This document shows positions 16,351 through 26,404 of a stretch of 34,174 nucleotides of DNA, piece by piece. How positions within the stretch are numbered: the stretch's first letter is position 1; every line of letters starts with the position of its first letter. The notes beneath the pieces are model-generated. The model was not told the origin of the DNA and made no database searches. It was given only the letters and a program-made list of their open reading frames with translations. Made by a program: the position numbers and the translations under genes. Source of the DNA: Planctomycetota bacterium (GTDB lineage: Bacteria > Planctomycetota > Phycisphaerae > WQYP01); assembly GCA_021785155.1 (NCBI GenBank), contig JAJYGE010000537.1, forward strand, positions 1 through 34,174. Reading direction: 5' to 3'.

Positions 16351-16747
16351 GGGTAGGAAGTGTAAACGAATAACGCGCGAAACTCCATGAGTAAAGTTAT
16401 TCTGGGCGCGTGGCACTTTTGGGTGTGCCCGCTTTTGTCGGAATTTCTGAAACGCAACGTCACCCGCACCAGCGCACCGGGACACCCCATCCCTTTTAGC
16501 CGCGTGTGCTTGCACCGCGCGTCGTGCTCGACAATCGTCGGTGTTGAAAAAGTAGTAACAAGTGCTCTGCCACGCCCGTCGGTTTCGTCAACCGGGCGTT
16601 GTGAAAAGCCTTCGCCGCTTTGATATTTAGCGGCTAACGGCGCTGCCGACGGCCGAGCATCTTGCGCCGGTGAACCGTAAATAATTAGGGTCCCGCCGGG
16701 TTTACTCGGTTGGCAAGCGGTTTGGTATTTCCAAAGCGTCGATGGGG
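16351..16747. other. Intergenic region upstream of tyrA
   Basis: These 397 bases lie between two minus-strand genes. A long minus-strand frame (16802-16248) crosses them, but it overlaps the ends of both neighbours and has no recognisable domain. Hairpins are present, e.g. ACGCCCG (16572-16578) with CGGGCGT (16593-16599) and GCCGCT/AGCGGC near 16616-16636. None has a U-tract. No firm promoter for tyrA was found. Confidence 0.4.
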
Positions 16748-17947
16748 TCAGGCGCGCGGACGAAATAACAGTGGTGCCAGCGAGCAAAGGTTTCCACGCC
16801 ACACGCGCCAGGCATGTTCACCGGGTGTCCATATTTTTGTGAAGTTGATTCCCCGGGTGGTCAGAAAGTTATCAAGATTCCGATTGGCCTGCCCGACAAT
16901 GGGATCCTGTTTGCCGCAGGCCAACCAAAGGAGGCGCAGACGGGAATTGGCTGTTTTGTTCAATGTGGGAAAGAGGGGTGAAAAATCCGGCCCGTTGGTA
17001 CCAAGATAGGAACTCATCCCACCGATCCACGCAAAGCGATTGAGAGTATTTAACCCCACGTCAAGCGATTCTCCGCCGCCCATGGAAAGCCCGGCAATAG
17101 CGGTGTGATCACGGTCGGTTTTGACATTGTAGGCCTTTTCCACACGCGGCATTACTTCCGTCAACAGAGCGGCGCGGAATCCGTTGAGGTTGCGCTGCCA
17201 TAAGGTACGGTCGAAAATTCCCGGCCCGGTGCGGGCAATAATTTCCATATCTCCATAGCCGACGGGCATGACGATAATCATGGGTTCCGCGCGGTCCTGC
17301 GCAATAAGATTATCTAAAATAAAATTGGCTCTCCCCACCTTGGTCCAGGCGTTGGCTGAATCACTGTAGCCGTGCAGGAGATACAACACGGGATAACGCC
17401 GATGTTGCCGCGAATCGTAGTGCGGTGGGGTATAGACATAAAAATCACGGTTGTCTCCGACAACATGGGAATGATAATAATGTCGGTGCAGAACCCCATG
17501 GGGAACCGCGCAGTCCTCCCACAGCGATGGCGGATGTCCAGGCACCATGAACATACTGGCGCTATAGAATAAATTGGGTTTGATCCAGGGGTTCAATGGA
17601 TCAAGAATCCGCGTGCCATCGACAGTAAAAGTGTAGGAATAAATCTCCGGCATCAGCGGTCCGACCGTGATGGTCCATACCCCATGCGCATTTTTGCGCA
17701 TGGGTGTCGGTGGGATTCCGCCCAACTCAAGAACCACTATTTTGGCATGGGCCGCCTGAAATTGGAATGTAGCGGTCCCATCGGCATGAACAATCGGAGA
17801 CACGGGCAATTGATTCCAGGTCGCCGCCGCGTGTGCCGCGGATTCCGAACGGGCCAGTGTCCCGGAAATTGCCGCCGCCAGGGCCATGCGTATGCATAAT
17901 TCCCGGCGGTTCATGTGGTGATTGCGACGATCACCTTTGAGGTTCAT
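16748..17947 (-). CDS. Secreted CE1-like esterase with N-terminal E-set domain
   Basis: Alpha/beta-hydrolase of 399 residues resembling enterochelin esterase/feruloyl esterase-type CE1 enzymes. An export signal with an RR pair (NRRELCIRMALAAAISG) could be Sec or Tat. A CBM48/E-set beta domain follows at about 50-125 (FQFQAAHAKIVVLELGG to YSYTFTVDG). The catalytic domain has nucleophile S288 (AGLSMGGG), acid D348 (GKQDPIV) and H378 (PGEHAWRVW). It probably removes acyl groups from extracellular polysaccharide, which fits a glucan/plant-polymer diet. GGAG 5 bases before the ATG at 17947 supports this start; an internal ATG at 17914 is possible. It is divergent from the gene at 18224. The exact substrate is not readable. 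Confidence 0.9.
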   Translation of the reverse strand: MNLKGDRRNHHMNRRELCIRMALAAAISGTLARSESAAHAAATWNQLPVSPIVHADGTATFQFQAAHAKIVVLELGGIPPTPMRKNAHGVWTITVGPLMPEIYSYTFTVDGTRILDPLNPWIKPNLFYSASMFMVPGHPPSLWEDCAVPHGVLHRHYYHSHVVGDNRDFYVYTPPHYDSRQHRRYPVLYLLHGYSDSANAWTKVGRANFILDNLIAQDRAEPMIIVMPVGYGDMEIIARTGPGIFDRTLWQRNLNGFRAALLTEVMPRVEKAYNVKTDRDHTAIAGLSMGGGESLDVGLNTLNRFAWIGGMSSYLGTNGPDFSPLFPTLNKTANSRLRLLWLACGKQDPIVGQANRNLDNFLTTRGINFTKIWTPGEHAWRVWRGNLCSLAPLLFRPRA

Positions 17948-18083
17948 AGCGGCTCCTTAGTCGTAGAAACTTCGATAACAGGAAATAGTAAGATATACGC
18001 ATCGGCGCAAAATCAGGCAATAGTACCCTCGCGTTCACGTTTAATTCATGGTGATCAGGCTGTTATCCGCCTTATGGATTGGG

Positions 18084-18089
18084 TATAAT
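18084..18089 (+). promoter_or_regulatory. Probable -10 box of the oxidoreductase gene
   Basis: A perfect TATAAT lies in the 276-base divergent region, about 135 bases before the start at 18224. The matching -35 position (about 18061-18066, TGTTAT) is poor. The rest of the region holds GC-rich sequence and no gene. Confidence 0.35.
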
Positions 18090-18223
18090 AATGTTCGCAT
18101 GGGAGCGGGTGGTGGAAGTTGAGGGCTGGGCGCGTACGCGAAAAGCCCGGGGGCGGTGTTCGGTTCCCAGGCGGCCCGATGGCAAGGAAATGGGACTATG
18201 GAAGGTTTTCGGCGGATTAAATT

Positions 18224-21200
18224 ATGAAGATTGATCCACGGTTTCAGATTGAATCAGGCTCGGAAATCTTCGGCGGAGCCGAATTAATTCTCAAAGGCTG
18301 CCTGGAAACACCGGGAGGTGTAGCGCTTCTGACGGGCTATCCTGGGTCGCCTTTGGCGGGCTTTTTTGACTCGTGCCATGATATTGCGCCACTGCTATTG
18401 GAAAAGGGCGTCTGTGCGAAGATGGCCAACAACGAGGCGATCAGTGTCGCCATGCTCAATGGTGCGCAAATGGTGGGCGTCAAAGGAATAGCGGTATTCA
18501 AGTCGGTGGGATTGCATGTCGCGGCGGATGCGCTGGCGCTGGGCAATCTTTCGGGAATACCGCATCCCAGCGGCGGAGCCTTGGTGGTATCAGGTGATGA
18601 TCCATGGAGTGACTCTACGCAGGTGCCGGCCGATTCACGTTTTCTTTTTGAGCATTTGCGGGTGCCGGTATTGGAACCCGCCACGTCGCAGGAACTTAAG
18701 GATTGGGTTCCCTATGGTTTTGATCTTTCCGTGGCCTCCAAACTATACGTCGGCATGATGGTAACCGTGGCCATTGCCGACGGCGGTGGTACGGTGGAAT
18801 GTCGGCCCAATCATTGGCCGGTTATCAGCACCAAAGACCGCATAGCCATTGAAACCGGCAAAATTCCGGTGGAAACAACCGTACTTCTGCCTCCACGAAG
18901 CTGGCGGCAGGAATTGACATTCGATGACCGCTTTGCGGCGCTTTTGGCCCGATGTCGGCAACTGGGATTATCGCGCATTGTATATCCGATTGAACGCACC
19001 TGGCGCGGTGGCCGGTCACAGAAATCGCCTGTGGGATTTATATCATCGGGTCCCTCGCACATGCTGCTGGTTCATGCCTTGCAGGAAATGGGGTTGCTGG
19101 GACAGTTTCCCATGCTCAAGCTGGCCATAAGCTATCCGGTGGATACCACGCTGGTGGATCAACTGGCGGAAATGTGCGAACGCATTATCGTGGTGGAAGA
19201 GCGACGCAGCTTTATTGAACGGCAGGTAACCGATCATCTTTCTAAATTGCGCCAACTTGAACCCAATAACCCGGCGGTTGGAGCGCAAATCTGGGGCAAG
19301 ACGTTCCCCAACAATCGCCCCGGCATCCCCTCGACGCGCGGGTTGCACCCGTCGATGCTCATAGAACTACTCACCGGCTTCCTGCGCGATACGCCCAATA
19401 TTCCACATGAACTTTCCAATGGCCGGCTGTCCGAAGAATTGGAAACCATCGCCATGGCCAACAGTTCCAAGGTTGATGTGGCCATTCGTACGCCCGCGTA
19501 TTGCCCCGGTTGCCCGCACCGCGACTCTTCCAGTGCCCTGCTGGAAATTCGCGGCAATTTCCTCAATGCCCAATACATGCAGCAACGTTATGGCAAGCCA
19601 CCAATGGACCTTGTGGCCCATGGTGATACCGGCTGCTATACGATGATGATGTTCGAGCCTAATAAGCCGCTGATGCACAATTACAGCGGCATGGGCCTTG
19701 GCGGTGCTACCGGTGGAGGCGTGGATCCGTTTATCACCAATAAACAAATTGTGTTTATGGGTGATGGCACTTTTTTTCATTCCGGACAGGTGGCGATTGC
19801 CAACTCCATCAATCAAGGTCAGGACATCACCTACATTATTCTGGAAAATGGCACCACGGCCATGACGGGTCATCAGCCCAACCCGACACTTCATGAAGAT
19901 ATCACCGGTGCCACGGCGTTAGCGCATGATATTGAACGCATCGTCCGATCCCTGATTCCCGATGCCGCGGGCACGTTGCGCATCAAGGGCAAAGATGGTC
20001 GGGATGAACCGCAGGCCCGTGTATTTCGCGTCAACCCCGCCGAGCGGGATAAGTATAAAGAATTGCTGGAGACAGTGATTCTCCAGGACGGCGTGAAGAT
20101 CATCATCGCCGATAAAGAATGCGGCATTACCTTCAATCGTCGTAAGCACCGCGCGGAAGTGCAGGAGAAAAAAGAACACGGCTTTATCCGTTCCAAAGCC
20201 TACATGAATATCACCGATGAAGTCTGTGAATATTGTCTGGAATGTACCAATCAAACCGGTTGTCCGGCGCTGAAAGTTTCGCAGACCGACTACGGCCCGA
20301 AAATTCAAACCGACTTTACCACGTGTGTGAATGACAGGGCGTGTTCCCGCATTGATGCCTGCCCGAGTTTTGAGCAGGTTATTGTCACGCGCAAACGTCC
20401 GCCCCGCATGCCCGATGAAGTTGTCGATCTCACCGGAATGCCGGAACCTCCGATGATGAAAATGGGCGAACAATGGCGCTGCTATCTTGCGGGCGTGGGT
20501 GGCATGGGCATAGGTGTGGCGGGTGAAATTCTGGTTCGCGCCGGCCATAAAGAAGGTTATCAGATCGCATTTGTGGATAAAAAGGGGCTGGCCATCCGTA
20601 ATGGCGGCGTATTCAGCCAATTGCTGTTTTCCCGCCAGAGCGTGCAAGGTTCCGCGATTACCCCCTATGGCAAAGCGGATTTGCTTATCGGTGTCGATGC
20701 GCTGGAGGCTGCCCGGGCCATTTCCCCGAAGGATAATCTGCGCGTCGCATCGCCAAAATACACGCACGCGGTAATTAACACCGGTAAAACGCCCACTATT
20801 TTAACCTTGCTGGGCCGGGAGGATTTTTCCCCGGAACAGATGGCTGAAATGATTAAAATCCAGTGCAAGCCGGGGCAGTTTTTCAGCTTTAATGTCGGCG
20901 ATCTGTGCGAACGCCTGCTGGATTCCAAACTTTACGCCAATATCATGATGTTGGGTGTGGCGTATCAGCTTGGCTTTATTCCGGTATCCTACAAGAGTAT
21001 TACGTGGGCCATTCGTCATGCCGTGCGGCGCGAATTTGAACGCAATTATCGTGCGTTTAACATTGGCCGGAAAATTGTGCTGCGTCCTGATCTTTTTGGT
21101 GTTGCGGCCCCGCGTGAGGTGGAAACGGTGGAGCAGGCCATCGAACGCAAGGCCAATATTCTGATGGTCAGCTCCATCTGGGGCAAGCGCAACGCCGACG

Positions 21201-21940
21201 AATATCGTCGCATGTGCCGCGAATCGCTGGTGCAGATGCCGCAGTTGGAAGATTGCGCCAAGCGCGATTATGTCATTCGCTTGTTTGACGCCATCCAATG
21301 GGGCGCTTTGCCCTATGCCCGCGGTTATGCGTCGCGTGTGGTGAAAACATATCAGCAGGACAACGTGGCGCGGAATTTTGCCGTGACCCGCGCGGTGATC
21401 TGGAACTTGGCTAAAGTGATGATGATTAAAGATGAAGTGTATGTTGCAATGATGTACACGAGTCCTGAAAAATATCGTCGCGACCGCCGCCGGTATAACG
21501 TCAATCCCGCCAATGGCGACAAAATAAAATATGTCCATTTGAACCGTCCGGAATTTGACATCGCCGGTTTCAAAGTGCGTTTTCACCACAAAGGCCATGA
21601 CTGGCAGATGCGCGTGTTGCGCCACTGCCGCTGGCTGCGCACGCTTATGCCCGCCTGGCACGCCCGTGAAAAGGCCTTCCGTGATACATACATGCGCCTC
21701 GTGGATACATGTGAACTTCATGAGCCGTGGTTGTATAACCTCTGGTTGGACATTGTTACCACGCCGGAATCTGTGACCGGCTTCCGGGAAGTCCGGTATC
21801 CAAAAATGGATGCCGCGCAGAGCCGTATCAAAGAACTTCAGGCCGCGATTGCCGCCGGTAAAACGGACAGTCGCTTCCGCTCGCCGGCCCGCTCGGTCAG
21901 CCTGACCAGTCAGGTAATCGGGACCTTCCGGGGGAATTGA
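18224..21940 (+). CDS. Fused indolepyruvate:ferredoxin oxidoreductase
   Basis: Large cytoplasmic thiamine-diphosphate enzyme of 1238 residues that should convert aryl or branched 2-oxoacids to acyl-CoA, CO2 and reduced ferredoxin. In order: N-terminal pyruvate:ferredoxin-oxidoreductase-like domain (TGYPGSPLAGF near residue 40); TPP-binding domain with YCPGCPHR (C427) and HGDTGCY, then GDGTFFHSG; an eight-cysteine region at 668-713 (CEYCLEC...ACSRIDACPSF), consistent with two [4Fe-4S] clusters; a gamma domain from about 757 (GVGGMGIG); and a long C-terminal domain of the DUF6537 type. This matches single-chain IOR homologues. The start has only a weak upstream purine stretch. The next gene starts 28 bases downstream. 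Likely substrates are phenylpyruvate, 4-hydroxyphenylpyruvate or indolepyruvate; none can be singled out. Confidence 0.93.
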   Translation: MKIDPRFQIESGSEIFGGAELILKGCLETPGGVALLTGYPGSPLAGFFDSCHDIAPLLLEKGVCAKMANNEAISVAMLNGAQMVGVKGIAVFKSVGLHVAADALALGNLSGIPHPSGGALVVSGDDPWSDSTQVPADSRFLFEHLRVPVLEPATSQELKDWVPYGFDLSVASKLYVGMMVTVAIADGGGTVECRPNHWPVISTKDRIAIETGKIPVETTVLLPPRSWRQELTFDDRFAALLARCRQLGLSRIVYPIERTWRGGRSQKSPVGFISSGPSHMLLVHALQEMGLLGQFPMLKLAISYPVDTTLVDQLAEMCERIIVVEERRSFIERQVTDHLSKLRQLEPNNPAVGAQIWGKTFPNNRPGIPSTRGLHPSMLIELLTGFLRDTPNIPHELSNGRLSEELETIAMANSSKVDVAIRTPAYCPGCPHRDSSSALLEIRGNFLNAQYMQQRYGKPPMDLVAHGDTGCYTMMMFEPNKPLMHNYSGMGLGGATGGGVDPFITNKQIVFMGDGTFFHSGQVAIANSINQGQDITYIILENGTTAMTGHQPNPTLHEDITGATALAHDIERIVRSLIPDAAGTLRIKGKDGRDEPQARVFRVNPAERDKYKELLETVILQDGVKIIIADKECGITFNRRKHRAEVQEKKEHGFIRSKAYMNITDEVCEYCLECTNQTGCPALKVSQTDYGPKIQTDFTTCVNDRACSRIDACPSFEQVIVTRKRPPRMPDEVVDLTGMPEPPMMKMGEQWRCYLAGVGGMGIGVAGEILVRAGHKEGYQIAFVDKKGLAIRNGGVFSQLLFSRQSVQGSAITPYGKADLLIGVDALEAARAISPKDNLRVASPKYTHAVINTGKTPTILTLLGREDFSPEQMAEMIKIQCKPGQFFSFNVGDLCERLLDSKLYANIMMLGVAYQLGFIPVSYKSITWAIRHAVRREFERNYRAFNIGRKIVLRPDLFGVAAPREVETVEQAIERKANILMVSSIWGKRNADEYRRMCRESLVQMPQLEDCAKRDYVIRLFDAIQWGALPYARGYASRVVKTYQQDNVARNFAVTRAVIWNLAKVMMIKDEVYVAMMYTSPEKYRRDRRRYNVNPANGDKIKYVHLNRPEFDIAGFKVRFHHKGHDWQMRVLRHCRWLRTLMPAWHAREKAFRDTYMRLVDTCELHEPWLYNLWLDIVTTPESVTGFREVRYPKMDAAQSRIKELQAAIAAGKTDSRFRSPARSVSLTSQVIGTFRGN

Positions 21941-21968
21941 TATTTGTACCGTATATCGTTAAACCGCA

Positions 21969-24545
21969 ATGAAAGCGGCGGTAAAGTGGTGGAAAATGAC
22001 GCAAGCAATGAGTTTATCTCCTTTAAAAGTAACGCCGTCACCGGTTGTTTATTCCGGCGATCCGGCATTGCGGTTGTCCGTGCATGCAAAGTTTCTGTGC
22101 CTTGGTGAACAACCGTTTCTAATCAAGGGAGTAACCTACGGCCCATTTCGGCCCGAGGCGGATGGTTGTGAGTATCACACCCGTGCGGAGGTGGAGCGGG
22201 ACTTCGCCATGATGGCGGAGAATGGGCTGAACGCGGTGCGGGTATATACGGTGCCGCCGCGCTGGCTTTTGGATGTGGCGCAGCGGTATGGGCTGTATGT
22301 GATGGTCGGATTACCTTGGGAACAGCACACCGCGTTTTTGGATCATCCGCGCACGCGGGACTCAATTATTCAACGCGTGCGCAAGGGTGTGCAAACGTGC
22401 GCGGGACATCCGGCGTTACTGGCTTTTGCAATTGGCAATGAAATACCCGCACCAATTGTACGCTGGTACGGCTTTCGGCGAGTCGAGCGGTTCCTCAAAA
22501 ATCTCTACTGGGTGGCCAAAGAAGTGGACCCCGGTGCCCTGATCACGTATGTCAATTATCCGACGACCGAATATCTGTATCTGCCATTCCTGGACTTCAT
22601 GGCGATGAATGTGTACCTGGAATCCAAAGACAATCTGCGTAAATACATAAGCCGGCTGCATAACATTGCCGGCGACAAGCCGCTGCTTTTGGCGGAAATC
22701 GGTCTGGACAGCCTGTCCAAGGGCGAATATGTACAGGCGGCGACACTGGGCTGGCAGATTCGGACTGCTTTCAAAAGCGGTTGTGCGGGAAGTTTTTTAT
22801 TTGCCTGGACGGATGAATGGTATCGAGGTGGAAGTGAAATCACAGGCTGGGAGTTTGGACTGACCACGCGCAATCGGCAGCCTAAAGCGGCGTTGGCGGC
22901 GGCCTCGATCGCGTTTGCAAACACTCCCTTCAGCGCCGATGCAAAATGGCCCAAAGTGTCGGTGGTGGTTTGCAGTTACAACGGTTCACGGACCATCCGC
23001 TTTTGTCTGGAAGGCCTATCACGGCTCAGCTATCCGGATTATGAAGTCATTGTCGTGGATGATGGATCCACCGATTCATTGCCGGAAATCGTGCGGGAAT
23101 TTCCGGTTAAACTGATTCGATCCGAGAATAAGGGATTAAGTAACGCCCGGAACGTGGGGTTGGCGGCGGCGACAGGGGAAATCATCGCGTATCTGGATGA
23201 TGATGCGTGTCCGACACCCTATTGGCTGCATTTTCTGGTGGAGACATTCCGGTGCGGAAAATTTGCCGGCGTGGGTGGCCCGAATATAGCGCCGCCCGGT
23301 GATGCAGATATTGCGGACGCCGTGGCCCATTCTCCCGGCGGTCCGATTCATGTTCTTTTAAGCGACACTGAGGCCGAGCATATTCCGGGTTGTAATATGG
23401 CCTTTCTAACGCGATCATTGCGCGCGGCAGGCGGGTTCGACGCACAGTTCCGCATCGCGGGTGATGATGTTGACGCATGCTGGCGCTTGCAGTCGCGGGG
23501 TTGGCGACTGGGCTTTAGTCCGGCGGCGGTGGTGTGGCATAAGCGCAGAAATTCGCTGCGGGCTTACTGGCGGCAACAGCTTAATTACGGTAAAGCCGAA
23601 GCCATGCTCGAACGTAAATGGCCCGAGAAATATAATGCCTTCGGTCATATCGCATGGCATGGGCGGCTCTATGGTCGCGGTTTGTGGCAGTTTCTCAACT
23701 GGGGCCGACGCCGAATATATCATGGCTCATGGGGTGGAGCATTATTTCAAAGTGTTTATCACGGATCGCCGGGAATTCTGATGTCCTTGGCCATGACGCC
23801 GGAATGGTACCTGGGGGTGCTGGTGCTAAGCGTTATGTTCATGGTGGGTTTCTACTGGCATCCGGTGGTGCTGGGGCTGATGCTGGTGGCGGCTCTGGCG
23901 GCCACGGTAACACAGGCGATCATCGGCGCGTTTTACTGCCGGTTCGATGAAATACCGCGTACCGGCGGTGCGGTTCTGAAATTACGCCTGTTGACGATGT
24001 GGTGTTATCTCATTCAGCCGGTGGCGCGTTTACGCGGCCGGCTGTCACGGGGCTTGTCGCCGTGGCGGATGCGGTTTCCCAGCGGATTGGATATACCGGT
24101 GCCGCGGGAATTTGTCCTCTGGAGTGAAACCTGGCGCGGCACGGAAGATCGTCTGACCGATTTGGAGGCGTTTCTAAAACATGAGGGTTTATGCGTACAG
24201 CGTGGTGGAGATTTTGACTCGTGGGATATGGCGTGCCGCAGCGGTACCTTCGGCGGATTGCGAGTGCGGATGGTCGTTGAAGAGCACGGCAGTGGACGGC
24301 AATTGGTGCGTTTGCGGACGTGGCCGACCTTTCCGCGGGTGATTCTGGTCATCCTCATCACGCTGGGGGCTTTGGGCCTTTTTGACCTCGGTGCCCGCAG
24401 TTGGCCCGGTGCCATTCCCATGTTGATCGTTGCGGGAGCTTTGGCCTTGCGTGTGTCGATGGACGCCGGAGCGGCGTTGGCGGTGATATTTAAATACATC
24501 CGCCATGGGCATCCGGGTGAATGTGAAGTCAGGAATGAGCGATGA
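21969..24545 (+). CDS. Glycoside hydrolase / GT2 glycosyltransferase membrane fusion
   Basis: Protein of 858 residues joining two opposed activities. Residues about 40-315 form a TIM-barrel like the catalytic domain of GH2-type enzymes, with two likely catalytic Glu: E158 (AIGNEIP) and E243 (LLAEIGLD). From about 328 comes a GT2 glycosyltransferase (VSVVVCSYNGS, D364-D365 in DDGSTD, D410-D412 in LDDDACP, then GDDVDACWR and a QQLNYGKAE segment). Membrane helices follow at about 612-655 and 791-845, placing the GT active site at the inner face. It may build and trim, or recognise, an exported glycan. The start is uncertain: ATGs at 21969, 21996 and 22008 are in frame and none has a strong ribosome binding site. 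The stop overlaps the ABC gene start (ATGA). Confidence 0.9.
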   Translation: MKAAVKWWKMTQAMSLSPLKVTPSPVVYSGDPALRLSVHAKFLCLGEQPFLIKGVTYGPFRPEADGCEYHTRAEVERDFAMMAENGLNAVRVYTVPPRWLLDVAQRYGLYVMVGLPWEQHTAFLDHPRTRDSIIQRVRKGVQTCAGHPALLAFAIGNEIPAPIVRWYGFRRVERFLKNLYWVAKEVDPGALITYVNYPTTEYLYLPFLDFMAMNVYLESKDNLRKYISRLHNIAGDKPLLLAEIGLDSLSKGEYVQAATLGWQIRTAFKSGCAGSFLFAWTDEWYRGGSEITGWEFGLTTRNRQPKAALAAASIAFANTPFSADAKWPKVSVVVCSYNGSRTIRFCLEGLSRLSYPDYEVIVVDDGSTDSLPEIVREFPVKLIRSENKGLSNARNVGLAAATGEIIAYLDDDACPTPYWLHFLVETFRCGKFAGVGGPNIAPPGDADIADAVAHSPGGPIHVLLSDTEAEHIPGCNMAFLTRSLRAAGGFDAQFRIAGDDVDACWRLQSRGWRLGFSPAAVVWHKRRNSLRAYWRQQLNYGKAEAMLERKWPEKYNAFGHIAWHGRLYGRGLWQFLNWGRRRIYHGSWGGALFQSVYHGSPGILMSLAMTPEWYLGVLVLSVMFMVGFYWHPVVLGLMLVAALAATVTQAIIGAFYCRFDEIPRTGGAVLKLRLLTMWCYLIQPVARLRGRLSRGLSPWRMRFPSGLDIPVPREFVLWSETWRGTEDRLTDLEAFLKHEGLCVQRGGDFDSWDMACRSGTFGGLRVRMVVEEHGSGRQLVRLRTWPTFPRVILVILITLGALGLFDLGARSWPGAIPMLIVAGALALRVSMDAGAALAVIFKYIRHGHPGECEVRNER

Positions 24546-26404
24546 GCGTGCCAGAGAAAACCGCCCGCGAGGCCCGGCCCGGCGCATTTCGGACCGCGGC
24601 GCGACTGCTGGCACTTTGCATGGGCGGGGAAGTGCGAATTGCCGGTGTTGGCATGGCGCTTATGCTTTCCGGATCAGTACTGGCGCTTTTGCAGCCGTGG
24701 CCTCTGAAATTCATTATGAACGTCGTAGCCACAAAATCAGCACCGCCGGCGTTTCTTATTTCAGCGCAGGGATTCGTGTCCCATCTGATCCCGATTGGCA
24801 ACAGTAAACTGGCGCTGATCGGATTGTTGTGTTTGGCGCTATTACTGATCAGTCTGGGAAGTGCGGCCATTAGCGTGGTAAGTACATGGTTGCTGATTTC
24901 ATCAGGGCTGCGTATGGTGTTCAAATTGCGCTGCCGGGTTTTTGAGCATATTCAGCGACTGCCGTTGAGTTTTCATGATGCCACCACAGTGGGCGATTCT
25001 CTGTACCGCATCACCTGGGATACCTATTCTGTGCAATCACTTTTTAATGAGGGGCTGGTGCCCGGAATTTCTTCGCTTGTCACGCTGGCCGGTATTGCCG
25101 TGGTGATGGTGGGGCAGGATTGGAGTATTGCCGTGGTAGCGCTGATTATAGGTTGCCTGCTGCTGCTGCTGGTTCGTCGGCTGGAAAAGCCAACCACCGA
25201 GCTATCTACCCGCGTACATGAAAATGAAAGCCGCGTGAGTACCCGTGTGGAGCAGACTCTCGGGGGAATCCGTGCGGTGCAGGCGTTCGGTCGCGAGGCT
25301 CACGAATCAACACGTTTTTCCGACCAGGCGCGTGAAAGTCTCAAAGCCAATCTGCGGCTTACCGTTCTGCAAACCGCCAGCCAGAGCGGCGTTGCGGTTT
25401 TGTTCGCCTGCGGCACCGCGGCGGTGATATGGATGACCGCACGGCGTGTTATCGCCGGTGAATTGTCGCCTGGCGATATTGTGCTGATGGTCGGGTATAC
25501 GGCGTTATTGTTTAAACCGTTGGAAACACTGTCATACACGGCATCGTCAATTCAGGGATCGGTGGCCGGCGCACATCGCGTATTTGAAATTCTGGACAAA
25601 AAATCGGTGATCCGCGATTCACCCACGGCGGTGGCGATTAAAGGCCCGGTGGCCGGGAAAATTGAATTTGACCATGTCAGCTTCGGTTACCGCCCGGATC
25701 AAAAAGTGTTACATGATATACGGCTGACCATCGCGGCTGGTTCGTCCGTGGCGATGGTGGGACCGTCGGGCGCGGGAAAAACGACTCTGGCGGGTCTAAT
25801 TCTGCGATTTTATGATCCCTTGCAGGGGCGGATATTGCTTGATGGCTGTGATTTACGGGACATCACGTTGGAGTCCTTGCGGCGGCAAATTGCGATGGTG
25901 CCCCAGGAGCCGGTTCTTTTCGATGTCAGCATTCTGGAAAACATCGCGTATTCCCGTCCCAACGCCACAGTGGAAGAAGTCCATGCCGCCGCCCGCGCTG
26001 CTGGAGCCTGGGATTTTATCCAGGCGCTGCCCAGGGGTTTTGATACGCCGATAGGAGAACGCGGCGTGATGCTTTCCGGCGGACAGCGGCAGCGGTTGTC
26101 TTTGGCCAGGGCGTTTCTGAAAGATGCGCGGATTATTGTATTGGATGAACCAACCACCGGTCTGGATGCGCAAACCGAAGCCGATCTGCTTATTACGCTT
26201 AAACGCCTGATGGCGGGTCGAACCACCATTATCATCGCGCACCATCTGCATACCGTGCGGCATGTGGATCAAATTATTGTTTTGCAAGGCGGAGAATTAA
26301 TGCAGACCGGCTCGCATGAGCAACTTCTGCAACTGGGTGGCCTGTATCGCCATTTATATGAATTGCAGGCCCAACCGCACCGGCAGGGAGCAGAAGTATC
26401 ATGA
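24542..26404 (+). CDS. ABC exporter (fused membrane and ATPase domains)
   Basis: Half-transporter of 620 residues of the MsbA/lipid-exporter type, expected to work as a homodimer in the inner membrane. Residues about 25-330 hold six predicted transmembrane helices. The nucleotide-binding domain has Walker A GPSGAGKT (407-414), signature LSGGQ (511-515) and Walker B IIVLDEP (D535, catalytic E536), followed by the H-loop AHHLH. It is translationally coupled at both ends: the start overlaps the GT2 fusion stop and its stop overlaps the next start, each as ATGA. The context points to export of a glycolipid or glycan precursor rather than a drug. Confidence 0.95.
   Translation: MSVPEKTAREARPGAFRTAARLLALCMGGEVRIAGVGMALMLSGSVLALLQPWPLKFIMNVVATKSAPPAFLISAQGFVSHLIPIGNSKLALIGLLCLALLLISLGSAAISVVSTWLLISSGLRMVFKLRCRVFEHIQRLPLSFHDATTVGDSLYRITWDTYSVQSLFNEGLVPGISSLVTLAGIAVVMVGQDWSIAVVALIIGCLLLLLVRRLEKPTTELSTRVHENESRVSTRVEQTLGGIRAVQAFGREAHESTRFSDQARESLKANLRLTVLQTASQSGVAVLFACGTAAVIWMTARRVIAGELSPGDIVLMVGYTALLFKPLETLSYTASSIQGSVAGAHRVFEILDKKSVIRDSPTAVAIKGPVAGKIEFDHVSFGYRPDQKVLHDIRLTIAAGSSVAMVGPSGAGKTTLAGLILRFYDPLQGRILLDGCDLRDITLESLRRQIAMVPQEPVLFDVSILENIAYSRPNATVEEVHAAARAAGAWDFIQALPRGFDTPIGERGVMLSGGQRQRLSLARAFLKDARIIVLDEPTTGLDAQTEADLLITLKRLMAGRTTIIIAHHLHTVRHVDQIIVLQGGELMQTGSHEQLLQLGGLYRHLYELQAQPHRQGAEVS

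Noticed and set aside
16248..16802. Minus-strand frame of 184 codons bridging the esterase and tyrA
   Set aside because: It overlaps both neighbours in other frames and shows no domain; the intervening DNA is rich in small hairpins.
20801..21721. Long minus-strand frame inside the oxidoreductase gene
   Set aside because: It is an antisense shadow with His-rich composition and no domain.
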